A DNA stretch of 64,000 nt from CAVVPY01 sp963750295 (GCA_963750295.1 CAVVPY010000001.1:930001-994000); one strand, 5' to 3'; positions 1-8,282 are shown, numbered from the stretch's first letter. Program-made: numbers and translations. Notes: generated by a model from the letters alone, not told the origin.

Positions 1-102
1 GTCGTGCTGTTCGTGGTTGCGTTGCTGGCACCCTTCCCCGGCGGACGGGACGAGCCGCCGCGTGACTACGACGACGCGGAGCGGTCTGATGTCACGCGGT
101 GA
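1..102 (+). CDS. C-terminal fragment of an unidentified membrane protein
   Basis: An open frame enters from the left edge and stops at the TGA at 100-102. The visible 33 residues are a hydrophobic stretch (VVLFVVALLAPFP), then a charged acidic tail ending DVTR. This looks like the end of a last transmembrane helix followed by a short cytoplasmic tail. It overlaps the start of the cytochrome b-like gene by 14 nt, so it probably belongs to the same operon and perhaps to the same respiratory complex. The family cannot be told from so short a piece. Confidence 0.6.
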   Translation, partial: VVLFVVALLAPFPGGRDEPPRDYDDAERSDVTR

Positions 103-781
103 TCCTCGGTCACGTAGTTGGACAGTGCGCCTGCGTCGGCGGATCGTCACGGCGGTGCCGGAGGGGCAATGGCTGCCGGACCGTCAACCGGCCTACGTGC
201 GGTCGTGGATCTACGTGTTCGGCGTCGCCACGCTCGCAGCATTCGTGGTCGTCCTCGGCTCCGGGGTGCTGCTGGCCGTCAAGGGCGCCTCGTGGTGGCA
301 CACGTCCGAGCTGGGCCATTTCGTCAACTCGACGCACCTGTGGAGCGTGGAACTGTTCTTCGTCTTCATGGTGATCCACCTGTGGGGCAAGTTCTTCATG
401 GCGGCGTGGCGGGGTAACCGGGGGATGACGTGGGTCACTGGTGCCGTGGCGTTCGTCGGGTCCATCGGCACGGCGTTCACCGGCTACCTGTCCCAATCGA
501 ACTTCGACTCGCAGTGGATCTCGACGCAGGCCAAGGACGGGCTCAACGCAGTCGGCATCGGCGCGTACTTCAACGTCCTCGACCCGGGACAGATGCTGCT
601 GTGGCACATCGTGTTGCTACCGCTGGTCGTCGGATTCCTCGTCGTCGCCCACGTGATCCTCGTGCGTCGCCACGGCGTCGTCCCGCCGTTCGACGCAGTA
701 CCGCCCGATACGGCCAATCCGGCGTCGGTACCAGTGCCATCGGCAAGCCTGCCGCCCTCGCCCAAGGAAACCGTCCGATGA
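89..781 (+). CDS. Cytochrome b N-terminal domain protein (b6-like, four helices)
   Basis: Predicted 230-residue di-heme membrane protein. Four helices are visible. The second carries the His pair H-x13-H (HLWSVELF...VIH) and the fourth carries H-x14-H (WHIVLLP...VAH). These are the usual heme b ligands, and the 14/15 spacing resembles cytochrome b6. The protein stops after the fourth helix, so the quinol-oxidising C-terminal half (PEWY loop) is absent. The segment after helix 3 reads GYLSQSNFDSQW and does not match the usual GYLLPWGQ motif. ATG 89 is chosen over an upstream TTG because it overlaps the previous stop. The next gene starts in an ATGA overlap. Role inferred: electron transfer with a divergent or absent quinol site. 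Confidence 0.8.
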   Translation: MSRGDPRSRSWTVRLRRRIVTAVPEGQWLPDRQPAYVRSWIYVFGVATLAAFVVVLGSGVLLAVKGASWWHTSELGHFVNSTHLWSVELFFVFMVIHLWGKFFMAAWRGNRGMTWVTGAVAFVGSIGTAFTGYLSQSNFDSQWISTQAKDGLNAVGIGAYFNVLDPGQMLLWHIVLLPLVVGFLVVAHVILVRRHGVVPPFDAVPPDTANPASVPVPSASLPPSPKETVR

Positions 782-1710
782 GGAACAGGGCCGACCGTCG
801 CCATCGGGACGCGACGCCGGACTCGCATCTGTTCCCGACCCGACCGTATGACTTGGTGCGCGAGTTCGTCATCGCGCTGGGTGTCGTGACCGTGCTGACG
901 ATCTCGCTGGCCGCGGTCTTCTCCTCACCTGACCGCAAGGCGATCACCCTGAAGGCATGGGCGGACGCTGCCCCCAGGGACGTCGTCGCCACGGCGACCG
1001 CTGAGCTGGCGGGCACCAGCACGAGTGCCACGTATGGGGCGCCGTACAACGCGAACAGCTCCGGCCAGCAGCTCGGTCCACTGAGCCTGCAGCGTTGGGC
1101 CGGAGTCACGATCCCGATCGACAGCGCGGCGCAACTCGTCATCGCGCCGCTGCGAACAGTCATCGGTGACGCCGCCCTGTCCCGTGCGGTGCGAACCTGG
1201 CAGTCGGCGAGCGAGCGGCAACGCCGGGCATGGGCCGCTGCCTACGCGAGTGCGCTAGCGGCGGCGCCGGGCGGCGATCCAGCGGCGGTCAAGTCCGGAG
1301 GCTACGGGCCCGTCCCCGTCCTGGCTGGACGTTTCCTGACCCTCGCGCGCACCGGCGGCCTCGAGGGCGTACTGAGCGGAACCGCGGCCTTCTACCCCAC
1401 CGACCAGACCAAGGCGCTGCTGTTGCTGTCTGACGGCGCCTACCTCGAGGACCAGGCGCGAGCCGAGCATCTGGGTGGTGACCAGTGGGGGATGATGAAC
1501 GAGGCGGGCAACTATCCCGGGCAGCCCTGGATGTGGCTGTACACGTTCTGGTACCAGGTCGAACCGTTCTCGACGTCGGGTAATGCGGATGCGCTGGTGT
1601 GGGGCCTGATGATGGTCGTGACCCTCGGCTTGGTGTTCCTGCCCTACCTTCCGGGCCTGCGCTCATTGCCCCGCCGGCTAGGAGTGCACCGGCTGATCTG
1701 GCGGCACTGA
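778..1710 (+). CDS. Membrane protein coupled to the cytochrome b-like gene
   Basis: A 310-residue protein starting in an ATGA overlap with the cytochrome b-like gene. It has an N-terminal helix (about residues 25-48), an extracytoplasmic region of roughly 200 residues and a C-terminal helix (about 275-297) followed by a basic tail. The stretch GQPWMWLYTFWYQ just before the last helix is rich in aromatic residues. No CxxCH heme site, Rieske motif or subunit IV signature is seen. Tight coupling suggests it is a dedicated partner subunit of the b-type cytochrome. The function itself is not recognisable from sequence. Confidence 0.7.
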   Translation: MRNRADRRHRDATPDSHLFPTRPYDLVREFVIALGVVTVLTISLAAVFSSPDRKAITLKAWADAAPRDVVATATAELAGTSTSATYGAPYNANSSGQQLGPLSLQRWAGVTIPIDSAAQLVIAPLRTVIGDAALSRAVRTWQSASERQRRAWAAAYASALAAAPGGDPAAVKSGGYGPVPVLAGRFLTLARTGGLEGVLSGTAAFYPTDQTKALLLLSDGAYLEDQARAEHLGGDQWGMMNEAGNYPGQPWMWLYTFWYQVEPFSTSGNADALVWGLMMVVTLGLVFLPYLPGLRSLPRRLGVHRLIWRH

Positions 1711-1713
1711 CCC

Positions 1714-1719
1714 TAGGCT
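1714..1719 (+). promoter_or_regulatory. Leaderless -10 box (TAGGCT) of the PPK2 gene
   Basis: TAGGCT lies six bases before the ATG at 1726, and no Shine-Dalgarno sequence is present. Transcription would start at or next to the ATG. The same spacing recurs at several other genes in this window. Confidence 0.5.
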
Positions 1720-1725
1720 GCCCAC

Positions 1726-2553
1726 ATGGGACGCACCGTTCGCGACGCGCTTGCGTTTACCGCGAGCACCGGTCGCGTGGCCGACATCGACCCGGCGGGC
1801 CGTCCGGTCGAGCCGGACGAGAAACTCGGCAAGGCTCTCGACCGGTCCACGTCGCGTTTGGCGAAGTGGCAGGAACGGCTGTGGGCCGCGAGCACCGCGG
1901 GCGGGCGCGACCGCGTGCTGCTGGTACTCCAGGGCATCGACACGTCCGGCAAGGGCGGCGTCACCGAACACGTCGTCGGTGCCTGCGGCCCGATCGGCGT
2001 CCAGTACACGGCGTTCAAGAAACCCACGCCGACCGAACTGCGCCACGACTTCCTGTGGCGCATCCGCAAGCGCGTGCCACCGCCCGGGATCATCGGGGTG
2101 TTCGACCGCTCGCACTACGAGGACGTGCTCGTCGTCCGGGTCCACGACCTCGTCCCGCCCGACGTGTGGGGCGCGCGCTACGAGCAGATCAACGCCTTCG
2201 AGCGCGAACTCACCAATGCCGGTACCACGATCATCAAGTGCCTGCTGCACGTCTCGTACGACGAGCAGCGCCAACGACTGCTCGCCCGTCTCGACGATCC
2301 CGAGAAGCAGTGGAAGTTCAATCCCGCGGACATCGACGAGCGCGGGCACTGGCAGGACTATCAGGACGCCTTCCAGGCGGCGGTCGAGAAGTGCGACTCG
2401 CCGCGCGCGCCCTGGTACGTGGTGCCCAGTGACTCGAAGAAGTACCGCAACTGGGCGATCAGCGAGCTGCTGCGCGAGACGCTGGCCGAGCTCGCACCGG
2501 CCTACCCGCCGCCGGACTTCGATCCCGCCGAGGAGCGCGCCCGGCTCGGCTGA
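1726..2553 (+). CDS. Polyphosphate kinase 2 family protein
   Basis: PPK2 enzymes transfer phosphate between polyphosphate and nucleotides (NMP, NDP or NTP). The 275-residue single-domain protein has the PPK2 Walker A loop GIDTSGKGG (70-78), the Walker B/DR motif GVFDRSHYED (124-133), and the lid region rich in Arg and Lys around RQRLLARLDDPEKQWKF. The substrate class (AMP or ADP) cannot be fixed by eye. The start is ATG 1726, supported by the leaderless promoter. It is a single gene, followed by a long hairpin and a repeat-bracketed nuclease gene, so it does not obviously form an operon. Confidence 0.92.
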   Translation: MGRTVRDALAFTASTGRVADIDPAGRPVEPDEKLGKALDRSTSRLAKWQERLWAASTAGGRDRVLLVLQGIDTSGKGGVTEHVVGACGPIGVQYTAFKKPTPTELRHDFLWRIRKRVPPPGIIGVFDRSHYEDVLVVRVHDLVPPDVWGARYEQINAFERELTNAGTTIIKCLLHVSYDEQRQRLLARLDDPEKQWKFNPADIDERGHWQDYQDAFQAAVEKCDSPRAPWYVVPSDSKKYRNWAISELLRETLAELAPAYPPPDFDPAEERARLG

Positions 2554-2555
2554 CC

Positions 2556-2608
2556 TTGCCCCGCGTACCGACACTGGGACGCGGTCTCAGCGTCGATACG
2601 CGGGGCAA
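2556..2608. repeat. Long near-perfect hairpin built from inverted repeat cores
   Basis: Arms 2556-2572 (TTGCCCCGCGTACCGAC) and 2592-2608 (GTCGATACGCGGGGCAA) pair with one mismatch. The 19 nt between them fold further (CTGGGAC with GTCTCAG), giving about 25 stacked positions, two mismatches, one wobble and a 3-nt loop. It begins 2 nt after the PPK2 stop and could end that transcript, although no T-run follows. Its outer arms share the CGGGGCAA core with the direct repeats around the next gene, so it also looks like a REP-type element. Confidence 0.7.
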
Positions 2609-2613
2609 TGAGG

Positions 2614-2631
2614 GTCGATCAGCGGGGCAAA
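2614..2631 (+). repeat. 18-bp repeat, left copy
   Basis: GTCGATCAGCGGGGCAAA. An identical 18-mer occurs twice to the right of the following gene (3698-3715 and 3720-3737) and nowhere else noticed in the window. It lies 69 bp upstream of the nuclease-like gene. Confidence 0.85.
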
Positions 2632-2700
2632 GCGGCCGGCGGTCCACAGAACGGATGTTCGCGGCGCGACCCCTGACCGGCCCCGGCCAGGCTGGCAGGC

Positions 2701-3684
2701 ATGCGCGACCTGCCCGAGATCCCGACTGCCCGGCACGGCGTGTTCACCTCGGCCGAGGCGCTCGCCGCCGGTTGGTCGCCCGTCGCGCTGAAGCACGCCA
2801 CGCGCACCGGCGACCTCGTCCGGCTCGACCGTGGGATCTACGCCGTGCCGGTCGCCGGCTCGGACTCGGTCGCGCACCGTGCCCGATTCGCGGCGACGAG
2901 CATTGCTGCGGTGCTGGTGACCGTACCGGCGGTGGCCAGCCATCGATCGGCCGCGGCGCTGGCCGGGCTCCCGCTGTGGACGATCCCGGACCGCGCCTAC
3001 GTCACGGTGCCACCGCGGTACACAGGGGATGCACGCCGCGCCCACCTGCATCGCGCGAGCCTCGCCGCCACGGACACCGTCGGCGGCCCGGTCGCTCGGA
3101 CGCGTGCGGCACGCACGGTCGTCGATACTGCGCGAGAGTGCGGGGTCGAGCAGGCCGCCGTGGTCGGTGACGCCGCGCTGTCACGGCGGATGACCGAGCT
3201 CGACCTCGTGTGGCGCACCGCGCACGCGTGCCGTAGCTGGCCGGGCGGGCGGCGTGGGCTGCAGGCGGCGGCAATGCTCGATCCGCGCGCCGAGTCGCCG
3301 CTCGAGACGGTCAGCCGACTGCGCTTGCTGGCCGCCGGGCTGCCTCCGCCGGAGCTGCAGACGTCCATCGCAGATCTGGCCGGTGACGAGATCGGTCGGG
3401 TCGACCTGTACTGGGACGAGTTCGGTGTCGTCGGCGAGGTCGACGGCAAGGACAAGTTCCGGGCCGATCCGCTGGAAACGGTGTGGCGGCAACACCGGCG
3501 CCAGCAGCGGCTCGAAGAGACCGGGCTCATCGTCGTCCGGTGGGGGCGGCCCGAACTGGAGCGGATGCCGACGCTCACCGCCCGGCTGGCTGCCGCGTTC
3601 GCGCGGGGGCTGCGTCGAGCGCGAGCCGACCGGTGCTGGGTCGCCGCGTCGGTCGATCGCTTCGCCCCGCGTATCGGTGCGTGA
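2701..3684 (+). CDS. AbiEi-like winged-helix / DUF559 (Vsr-fold) endonuclease-like protein
   Basis: A 327-residue protein. The N-terminal 50 residues (FTSAEALAAGWSPVALK...RGIYAVP) match the winged-helix domain of AbiEi-type antitoxins. The C-terminal part, about residues 197-300, has the DUF559/Vsr nuclease layout with E202, D235 and E246-x-D248-G-K250 as candidate catalytic residues. The Ser/Ala-rich middle links the two. Proteins of this architecture are common in actinobacteria and their role is unproven. No AbiEii toxin lies next to it. The last codons (about 3661-3677) are themselves an inverted, imperfect copy of the flanking repeat core. No Shine-Dalgarno sequence is visible before ATG 2701. 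Confidence 0.75.
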   Translation: MRDLPEIPTARHGVFTSAEALAAGWSPVALKHATRTGDLVRLDRGIYAVPVAGSDSVAHRARFAATSIAAVLVTVPAVASHRSAAALAGLPLWTIPDRAYVTVPPRYTGDARRAHLHRASLAATDTVGGPVARTRAARTVVDTARECGVEQAAVVGDAALSRRMTELDLVWRTAHACRSWPGGRRGLQAAAMLDPRAESPLETVSRLRLLAAGLPPPELQTSIADLAGDEIGRVDLYWDEFGVVGEVDGKDKFRADPLETVWRQHRRQQRLEETGLIVVRWGRPELERMPTLTARLAAAFARGLRRARADRCWVAASVDRFAPRIGA

Positions 3685-3697
3685 GCGGCGTTCCCGG

Positions 3698-3737
3698 GTC
3701 GATCAGCGGGGCAAACCGGGTCGATCAGCGGGGCAAA
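3698..3737 (+). repeat. Two 18-bp repeats in tandem, right copies
   Basis: GTCGATCAGCGGGGCAAA occurs at 3698-3715 and again at 3720-3737 (22-bp period), both identical to the copy at 2614-2631 and in the same orientation. They fill the 69-bp gap between the nuclease-like gene and the convergent treY, so they could be the end of a small mobile or duplicated cassette. Confidence 0.85.
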
Positions 3738-3753
3738 GAGCAAGGGTCAGCGG

Positions 3754-6030
3754 TCAGCGGACGAGTAGCGCGACCGGGTAGTCGGCCAGCAGATCACCCA
3801 GCGCCACCTCGCGGTCGTGGCGCCGTCCGGACATGACGTCGGTGGACGTCCCGCCGACGTCGAGCACGGTGTCGTGCCAGCCGCCGTCCCGATCGAGCCG
3901 GACGGGCAGCCGGGTCGCCACCGCGATGACACCGCCGCGGTCGTACGCGACGGCGTGCTGCTCGGCGGGGCCGTCGGCGAACAACGGGGCGTAGCCGGTG
4001 AACAGGTCCGGCCAGTCGCGGCGCAGCCGGAGCACCCGCGAGGTGACCCACAGCTTCGCCAGCCCGTCCGCGCCGATCGGCGGGGGATCGTCGTCGGCGT
4101 CGATGCCGTCGAGCAGGGCAGAGAGCCGCTTGTAGTCCACCGGACGACGGTTGTCGGGGTCGACGAGCGAGTCCTCCCAGAGTTCGGTGCCCTGGTACAC
4201 GTCAGGGACGCCGGGGACGGTCAGCTGCACGAGCTTCTGCCCGAGCGCGTTCGTCCAGCCATGGGGGGTGATCCGGGCCAGGAAGGCGTCCAGCGGATCG
4301 CGCACCCGGGTGTCCTCGTAGGCGCGGTCCACCGCGGCGTGCACGATCGCCTCGAAGTCGGCGTCGGGGTCGATCCAGCCGGTCGACTGCGCGGCCTCGC
4401 GCATCGCTTTCTCGGCGTAGGCGTGCATGCGCTCGCGTTCGATGAAGCCAGCGCCGGCGAAGGTCTGCCACAGCAGGTAGCCGAAGCTCGCGTCGGGGAC
4501 GGGGACCTCGGCCATCAGGCCGCGCACCAGATCCGACCACTCGCCGGGTAGTTCGGCGAGCACCGCCAGCCGGGCCCGCACGTCCTCGCCGCGCTTGGTG
4601 TCATGCGTCGAGAGTGTGGTCATTCCCCGTGCGGCGACAAGCTGTCGCAGCGCCTGGGCTCGGTGGAAATCGGTCTGCTCGAGGCCGAACCGGGACGGGT
4701 CGCCGCCGACCTCGTTCAGGGCCACGAAGCGCGTGTAGCGGTAGTACGCGGTGTCCTCGACGCCCTTGGCCATGACCGCACCGGACGTCTGCTGGAACCG
4801 CGAACACAACTCGTCAGCCGGATCGGCCAGTCGGGGGACGAGGGCGCCGATCACGTCGGTGAGGTCGGGATGCGCCGCGCGCGCGGCCGAGATGGCCTCG
4901 GCGAGGTACTCGGCGCCGGTCGGCAGGTACGAGCGGTAGACCGGGAACGCCACCAGCAATGCGGCGATCGCCTCGTCCGCGCGGTCCACGCCGGGCACCA
5001 ACCGGGCCAGGCGTGACACCTCCGCGCGCAGGATCGTGTCGACGGCGGTGCGTTTACCCGCGGCCACGTGCTCGTGGAAGGTCCGCTCGTCACCGATCAG
5101 GTCGCGGTAGAGCGAGGTGAACTCGCCCTCGCCGGCCGGGTCGACGAACAGGCCTGCGACCTCGGCGAGCGCGTCGTAACCGGTCGTGCCGTCGACGGGC
5201 CACTCCTCGGGCAACGCCTCGCCGGGTTCGAGGATCTTCTCCACCGTGAGCCAGGCGTCCGCACCGGCGAGGGCGCGCAGCCGGGCGAAGTACCCGAGCG
5301 GGTCGACCAGCCCGTCCGGGTGGTCGACCCGCAGTCCGTCGATACCGTCCTCGTGCAGCCACCGAGCGATCTCGACATGTGTTGCGTCGAACACCGCGGG
5401 ATCCTCGACCCGCAGTCCGGCCAGGCTCGTGACCGCGAAGAACCGGCGATAGTTCTGCTCGGTGTCGGCTCGACGGAAGTTGACCAGTTCGTAGCCCTGC
5501 CGGTCATGCACCTCAGGCGGCGTGCCGTCACCGGTGCCGGGAGCGATCGGGAAGCGGTGCTCGAAGTACCGCAGTTCCGCCGTGTCGCCGCTGCCGACGA
5601 CCTCGAGTTGGGACGGGTCGAACTCGTCGCCGAGCACCGGCAGCAGCAGCCGCCCGCGCGTCCAGTCGATGTCGAACCACGACGCGAACGCCGAGGCACG
5701 GCCGAGCTTGAGCACGTCCCACCAGGCCTTGTTCTCAGCGGGTGTCGCGACACCGGCGTGGTTCGGGACGATGTCCACGACGGTGCACAGGCTTCGTGCG
5801 CGCGCGGCGGCGAGCAGCCGGGTCCACCCGTCGCTGCCGCCGCGTGCCGGGTCGATCCGGTCGAACGCGGTCACGTCGTAGCCGTGGTCGGACCCTTTCG
5901 CCGACGGAAGCAGCGGTGACAGATATGCCGCCCCCGCGCCGAGCGTGGCCAGGTAGTCGCACACGTCGGCGGCGGCGTGCAGGTCGAACGAGTGCCGGAC
6001 CTGAAGCCGGTAGGTGGACGTCGGCAGCAC
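3754..6030 (-). CDS. treY: Maltooligosyltrehalose synthase (TreY)
   Basis: TreY isomerises the reducing-end alpha-1,4 bond of maltooligosaccharides to the alpha,alpha-1,1 bond of trehalose (GH13 subfamily 26, cytosolic). The start is taken as GTG 6030, giving 758 residues beginning VLPTSTYRLQ, the usual TreY N-terminus; the start codon is 1 nt after the treX stop. Nucleophile D236 sits in DGLRVDHPDG and acid/base E264 in LTVEKILEPGE; THDTKRGEDVRAR supplies the third acidic residue. It is co-transcribed with treX. The third enzyme of the pathway, TreZ, is expected downstream but is absent; the repeat-bracketed nuclease gene lies there. Confidence 0.96.
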   Translation of the reverse strand: MLPTSTYRLQVRHSFDLHAAADVCDYLATLGAGAAYLSPLLPSAKGSDHGYDVTAFDRIDPARGGSDGWTRLLAAARARSLCTVVDIVPNHAGVATPAENKAWWDVLKLGRASAFASWFDIDWTRGRLLLPVLGDEFDPSQLEVVGSGDTAELRYFEHRFPIAPGTGDGTPPEVHDRQGYELVNFRRADTEQNYRRFFAVTSLAGLRVEDPAVFDATHVEIARWLHEDGIDGLRVDHPDGLVDPLGYFARLRALAGADAWLTVEKILEPGEALPEEWPVDGTTGYDALAEVAGLFVDPAGEGEFTSLYRDLIGDERTFHEHVAAGKRTAVDTILRAEVSRLARLVPGVDRADEAIAALLVAFPVYRSYLPTGAEYLAEAISAARAAHPDLTDVIGALVPRLADPADELCSRFQQTSGAVMAKGVEDTAYYRYTRFVALNEVGGDPSRFGLEQTDFHRAQALRQLVAARGMTTLSTHDTKRGEDVRARLAVLAELPGEWSDLVRGLMAEVPVPDASFGYLLWQTFAGAGFIERERMHAYAEKAMREAAQSTGWIDPDADFEAIVHAAVDRAYEDTRVRDPLDAFLARITPHGWTNALGQKLVQLTVPGVPDVYQGTELWEDSLVDPDNRRPVDYKRLSALLDGIDADDDPPPIGADGLAKLWVTSRVLRLRRDWPDLFTGYAPLFADGPAEQHAVAYDRGGVIAVATRLPVRLDRDGGWHDTVLDVGGTSTDVMSGRRHDREVALGDLLADYPVALLVR

Positions 6031-6031
6031 G

Positions 6032-8140
6032 TCAGTCCATCCGCCGCAGCACCACGATCGCCCGCGGCCCGACCGAGACGGATTCGCTCGCCGGAAGGGG
6101 GTCGCGCTCGGTGATTGCATCGTGGACGGTGTCGATCACGACCTCCCACGCCTCGGCGTACTCGGCGGGGGGCAACCGGAAGTCGATGGCCTCGTCGTGC
6201 GCGCTGAAGCAGAGCAGGAAGGACGAATCGACGATGCGCTCGCCACGGGCGTCCCGGTCCGGGATGCCCTGACCGTTGAGATACATCGCGATCGACCGGC
6301 CGAACCCGGAATCCCAGTCTTCCTCGGTCATCTCGCCACCGTCAGGGGTGAACCAGGTGATGTCGGGAAGGCCGCCGCCACCCCGGCGGCGCACGGGCCG
6401 GCCGTCGAAGAACCGGCGTCGCCGGAAGATCGGGTGTTCGCGGCGCAGGGTGGCGACCTGACGGGTGAACGCGAGCAGGTCGACGTCGACCTTGCTCCAG
6501 TCGATCCAGGTCAGCTCGTTGTCCTGGCAGTACCCGTTGTTGTTGCCCTGCTGGGTGCGGCCGAGTTCGTCGCCGTGGCAGATCATCGGTACGCCTTGGG
6601 AGAGCAGCAGGGTCGTGAGGAAGTTGCGCGCCTGCTGCGCGCGAAGGGTGAGGACGGCCTCGTCGTCGGTCGGGCCTTCGATGCCGCAGTTCCACGAGCG
6701 GTTGTGGCTCTCGCCGTCGCTGTTGCCGTCGTCGTTGGCCTCGTTGTGCTTCTCGTTGTAGGACACGAGGTCATGCAGGGTGAAGCCGTCGTGCGCCGTG
6801 ACGAAGTTGATGCTGGCAACGGGACGGCGACCGGACGTCTCGTACAAGTCGGCGGAGCCGGTGATGCGGGCCGCGAACTCGCCGATCGTCGCCGGCTCGC
6901 CCCGCCAGAAATCACGGACGGTGTCGCGGTACTTGCCGTTCCACTCCGTCCACTGCGGTGGGAAGTTGCCGACCTGGTAGCCGCCGGGACCGACGTCCCA
7001 CGGCTCGGCGATCAACTTGACCTGGCTGACGATCGGATCCTGCTGGACGAGTTCGAAGAACGTCGACAGCCGGTCGACGTCGTAGAACTCCCGGGCGAGA
7101 GTCGCCGCGAGGTCGAAGCGGAAACCGTCCACATGCATCTCGGTGACCCAGTAGCGCAGCGAGTCCATGATCAGCTGCAACGTATGGGGATGGCGCACGT
7201 TGAGCGTGTTGCCGGTGCCGGTGTAGTCCATGTAGTGCTGCGGGCTGTCGTCGACGACTCGGTAGTACGCCGCGTTGTCGATGCCGCGGAAGGACAGCGT
7301 CGGGCCGAGGTGATTGCCTTCGCCGGTGTGGTTGTAAACGACGTCGAGAATGACCTCGATGTCGGCCTCGTGCAGCGTGCGGACCATCGTCTTGAATTCC
7401 TGGACCTGGCTGCCCGCGCTCGTCCCGGCCGCGTATTTGAAGTCCGGTGCGAGGAAGCTGATGGTGTTGTAGCCCCAGTAGTTGGACAGGCCCTTGTCCA
7501 CGAGGAACGAGTCGTTGACGAAGTGGTGCACCGGCATCAACTCGACCGCGGTGACGCCCAGCGCCGTGAGGTAGTCGACGATCGCCGGGTGCCCCATGCC
7601 GGCGTAGGTGCCGCGCAGCTCGTCCGGGACCTCGGGATGCAGCTGGGTCATGCCCTTGACGTGGGTCTCGTAGATCACCGAGTCGGCGTAGGTGTGCTTG
7701 GGCGGACGGTCGACACCCCAGTCGAAGAACGGGTTGATGACGACGCACTTGGGCATGTGCGCCGCTGAGTCGTCGTCATTGACGCTGTCGGGGTCGTCGA
7801 AGCGATACCCGAACAGCGATTCGTCCCAGTCGATGCTGCCGTTGATCGCCTTGGCGTAGGGGTCGAGCAGCAGCTTGTTCGGATTGCACCGTTGGCCCTT
7901 GCTGACGTCTCGGGGGCCGTAGACGCGGTAGCCGTAGTGCTGCCCCGGTTCGATGCCGGGAAGGAACGCGTGCCAGACGAACCCGTCCACCTCGGGCAGC
8001 TCGACCCGGGTCTCGGTGCCGTCCTCGGTGAACAGGCAGAGTTCGACCGCTTCGGCGACCTCACTGAACAGTGCGAAATTGGTGCCGGACCCGTCGTAGG
8101 TTGCACCGAGGGGATAGGCGGTGCCTGGCCAGATCTGCAA
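6032..8140 (-). CDS. treX: Glycogen debranching enzyme, isoamylase type (TreX/GlgX)
   Basis: A 702-residue GH13_11 enzyme that cleaves alpha-1,6 branches of glycogen and supplies linear maltooligosaccharides to TreY. An N-terminal CBM48-like domain (about 1-130) precedes the catalytic barrel. Nucleophile D343 is in VDGFRFDLA, acid/base E379 in IAEPWD, and the third acid is in VTAHDGF. The start is TTG 8140, chosen because GAGGAG lies at 8151-8146, five bases upstream, and the N-terminus IWPGTAYPLGA is the family norm. It leads the treX-treY pair. The name treX rests on the treY neighbour; glgX would be the alternative. Confidence 0.95.
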   Translation of the reverse strand: MQIWPGTAYPLGATYDGSGTNFALFSEVAEAVELCLFTEDGTETRVELPEVDGFVWHAFLPGIEPGQHYGYRVYGPRDVSKGQRCNPNKLLLDPYAKAINGSIDWDESLFGYRFDDPDSVNDDDSAAHMPKCVVINPFFDWGVDRPPKHTYADSVIYETHVKGMTQLHPEVPDELRGTYAGMGHPAIVDYLTALGVTAVELMPVHHFVNDSFLVDKGLSNYWGYNTISFLAPDFKYAAGTSAGSQVQEFKTMVRTLHEADIEVILDVVYNHTGEGNHLGPTLSFRGIDNAAYYRVVDDSPQHYMDYTGTGNTLNVRHPHTLQLIMDSLRYWVTEMHVDGFRFDLAATLAREFYDVDRLSTFFELVQQDPIVSQVKLIAEPWDVGPGGYQVGNFPPQWTEWNGKYRDTVRDFWRGEPATIGEFAARITGSADLYETSGRRPVASINFVTAHDGFTLHDLVSYNEKHNEANDDGNSDGESHNRSWNCGIEGPTDDEAVLTLRAQQARNFLTTLLLSQGVPMICHGDELGRTQQGNNNGYCQDNELTWIDWSKVDVDLLAFTRQVATLRREHPIFRRRRFFDGRPVRRRGGGGLPDITWFTPDGGEMTEEDWDSGFGRSIAMYLNGQGIPDRDARGERIVDSSFLLCFSAHDEAIDFRLPPAEYAEAWEVVIDTVHDAITERDPLPASESVSVGPRAIVVLRRMD

Positions 8141-8257
8141 AACGGCTCCTCGAATGGACGTGCGCTACAGCCCCAGCCTGTCAGATGGGTCTGCTGCGCT
8201 GTCTACCCAGGAAGCCGGGCTCGGCTACGCCCGTGTGCTCGGATACACGACTTGCGC

Positions 8258-8275
8258 CCGGCGGACTCCCGCCGG
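8258..8275 (-). terminator. Hairpin after the Pro/Gly-rich gene
   Basis: CCGGCGG and CCGCCGG form a perfect 7-bp stem around a 4-nt loop, seven bases beyond the TAG of the minus-strand gene ending at 8283. There is no T-run, as is usual for actinobacterial terminators. The rest of 8141-8257 is the treX leader, with nothing else clear in it. Confidence 0.5.
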
Positions 8276-8282
8276 ATCGTGC

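Noticed and set aside
2701..3684. AbiE-type toxin-antitoxin system
   Set aside because: Only the AbiEi-like winged-helix domain is present. No AbiEii nucleotidyltransferase gene is adjacent, and the C-terminal half is a nuclease-like domain, so a two-gene toxin-antitoxin call is not supported.
6014..7768. 584-codon open frame on the plus strand opposite treX
   Set aside because: The composition is that of a complement frame in high-GC DNA, and treX on the other strand has every GH13 motif.
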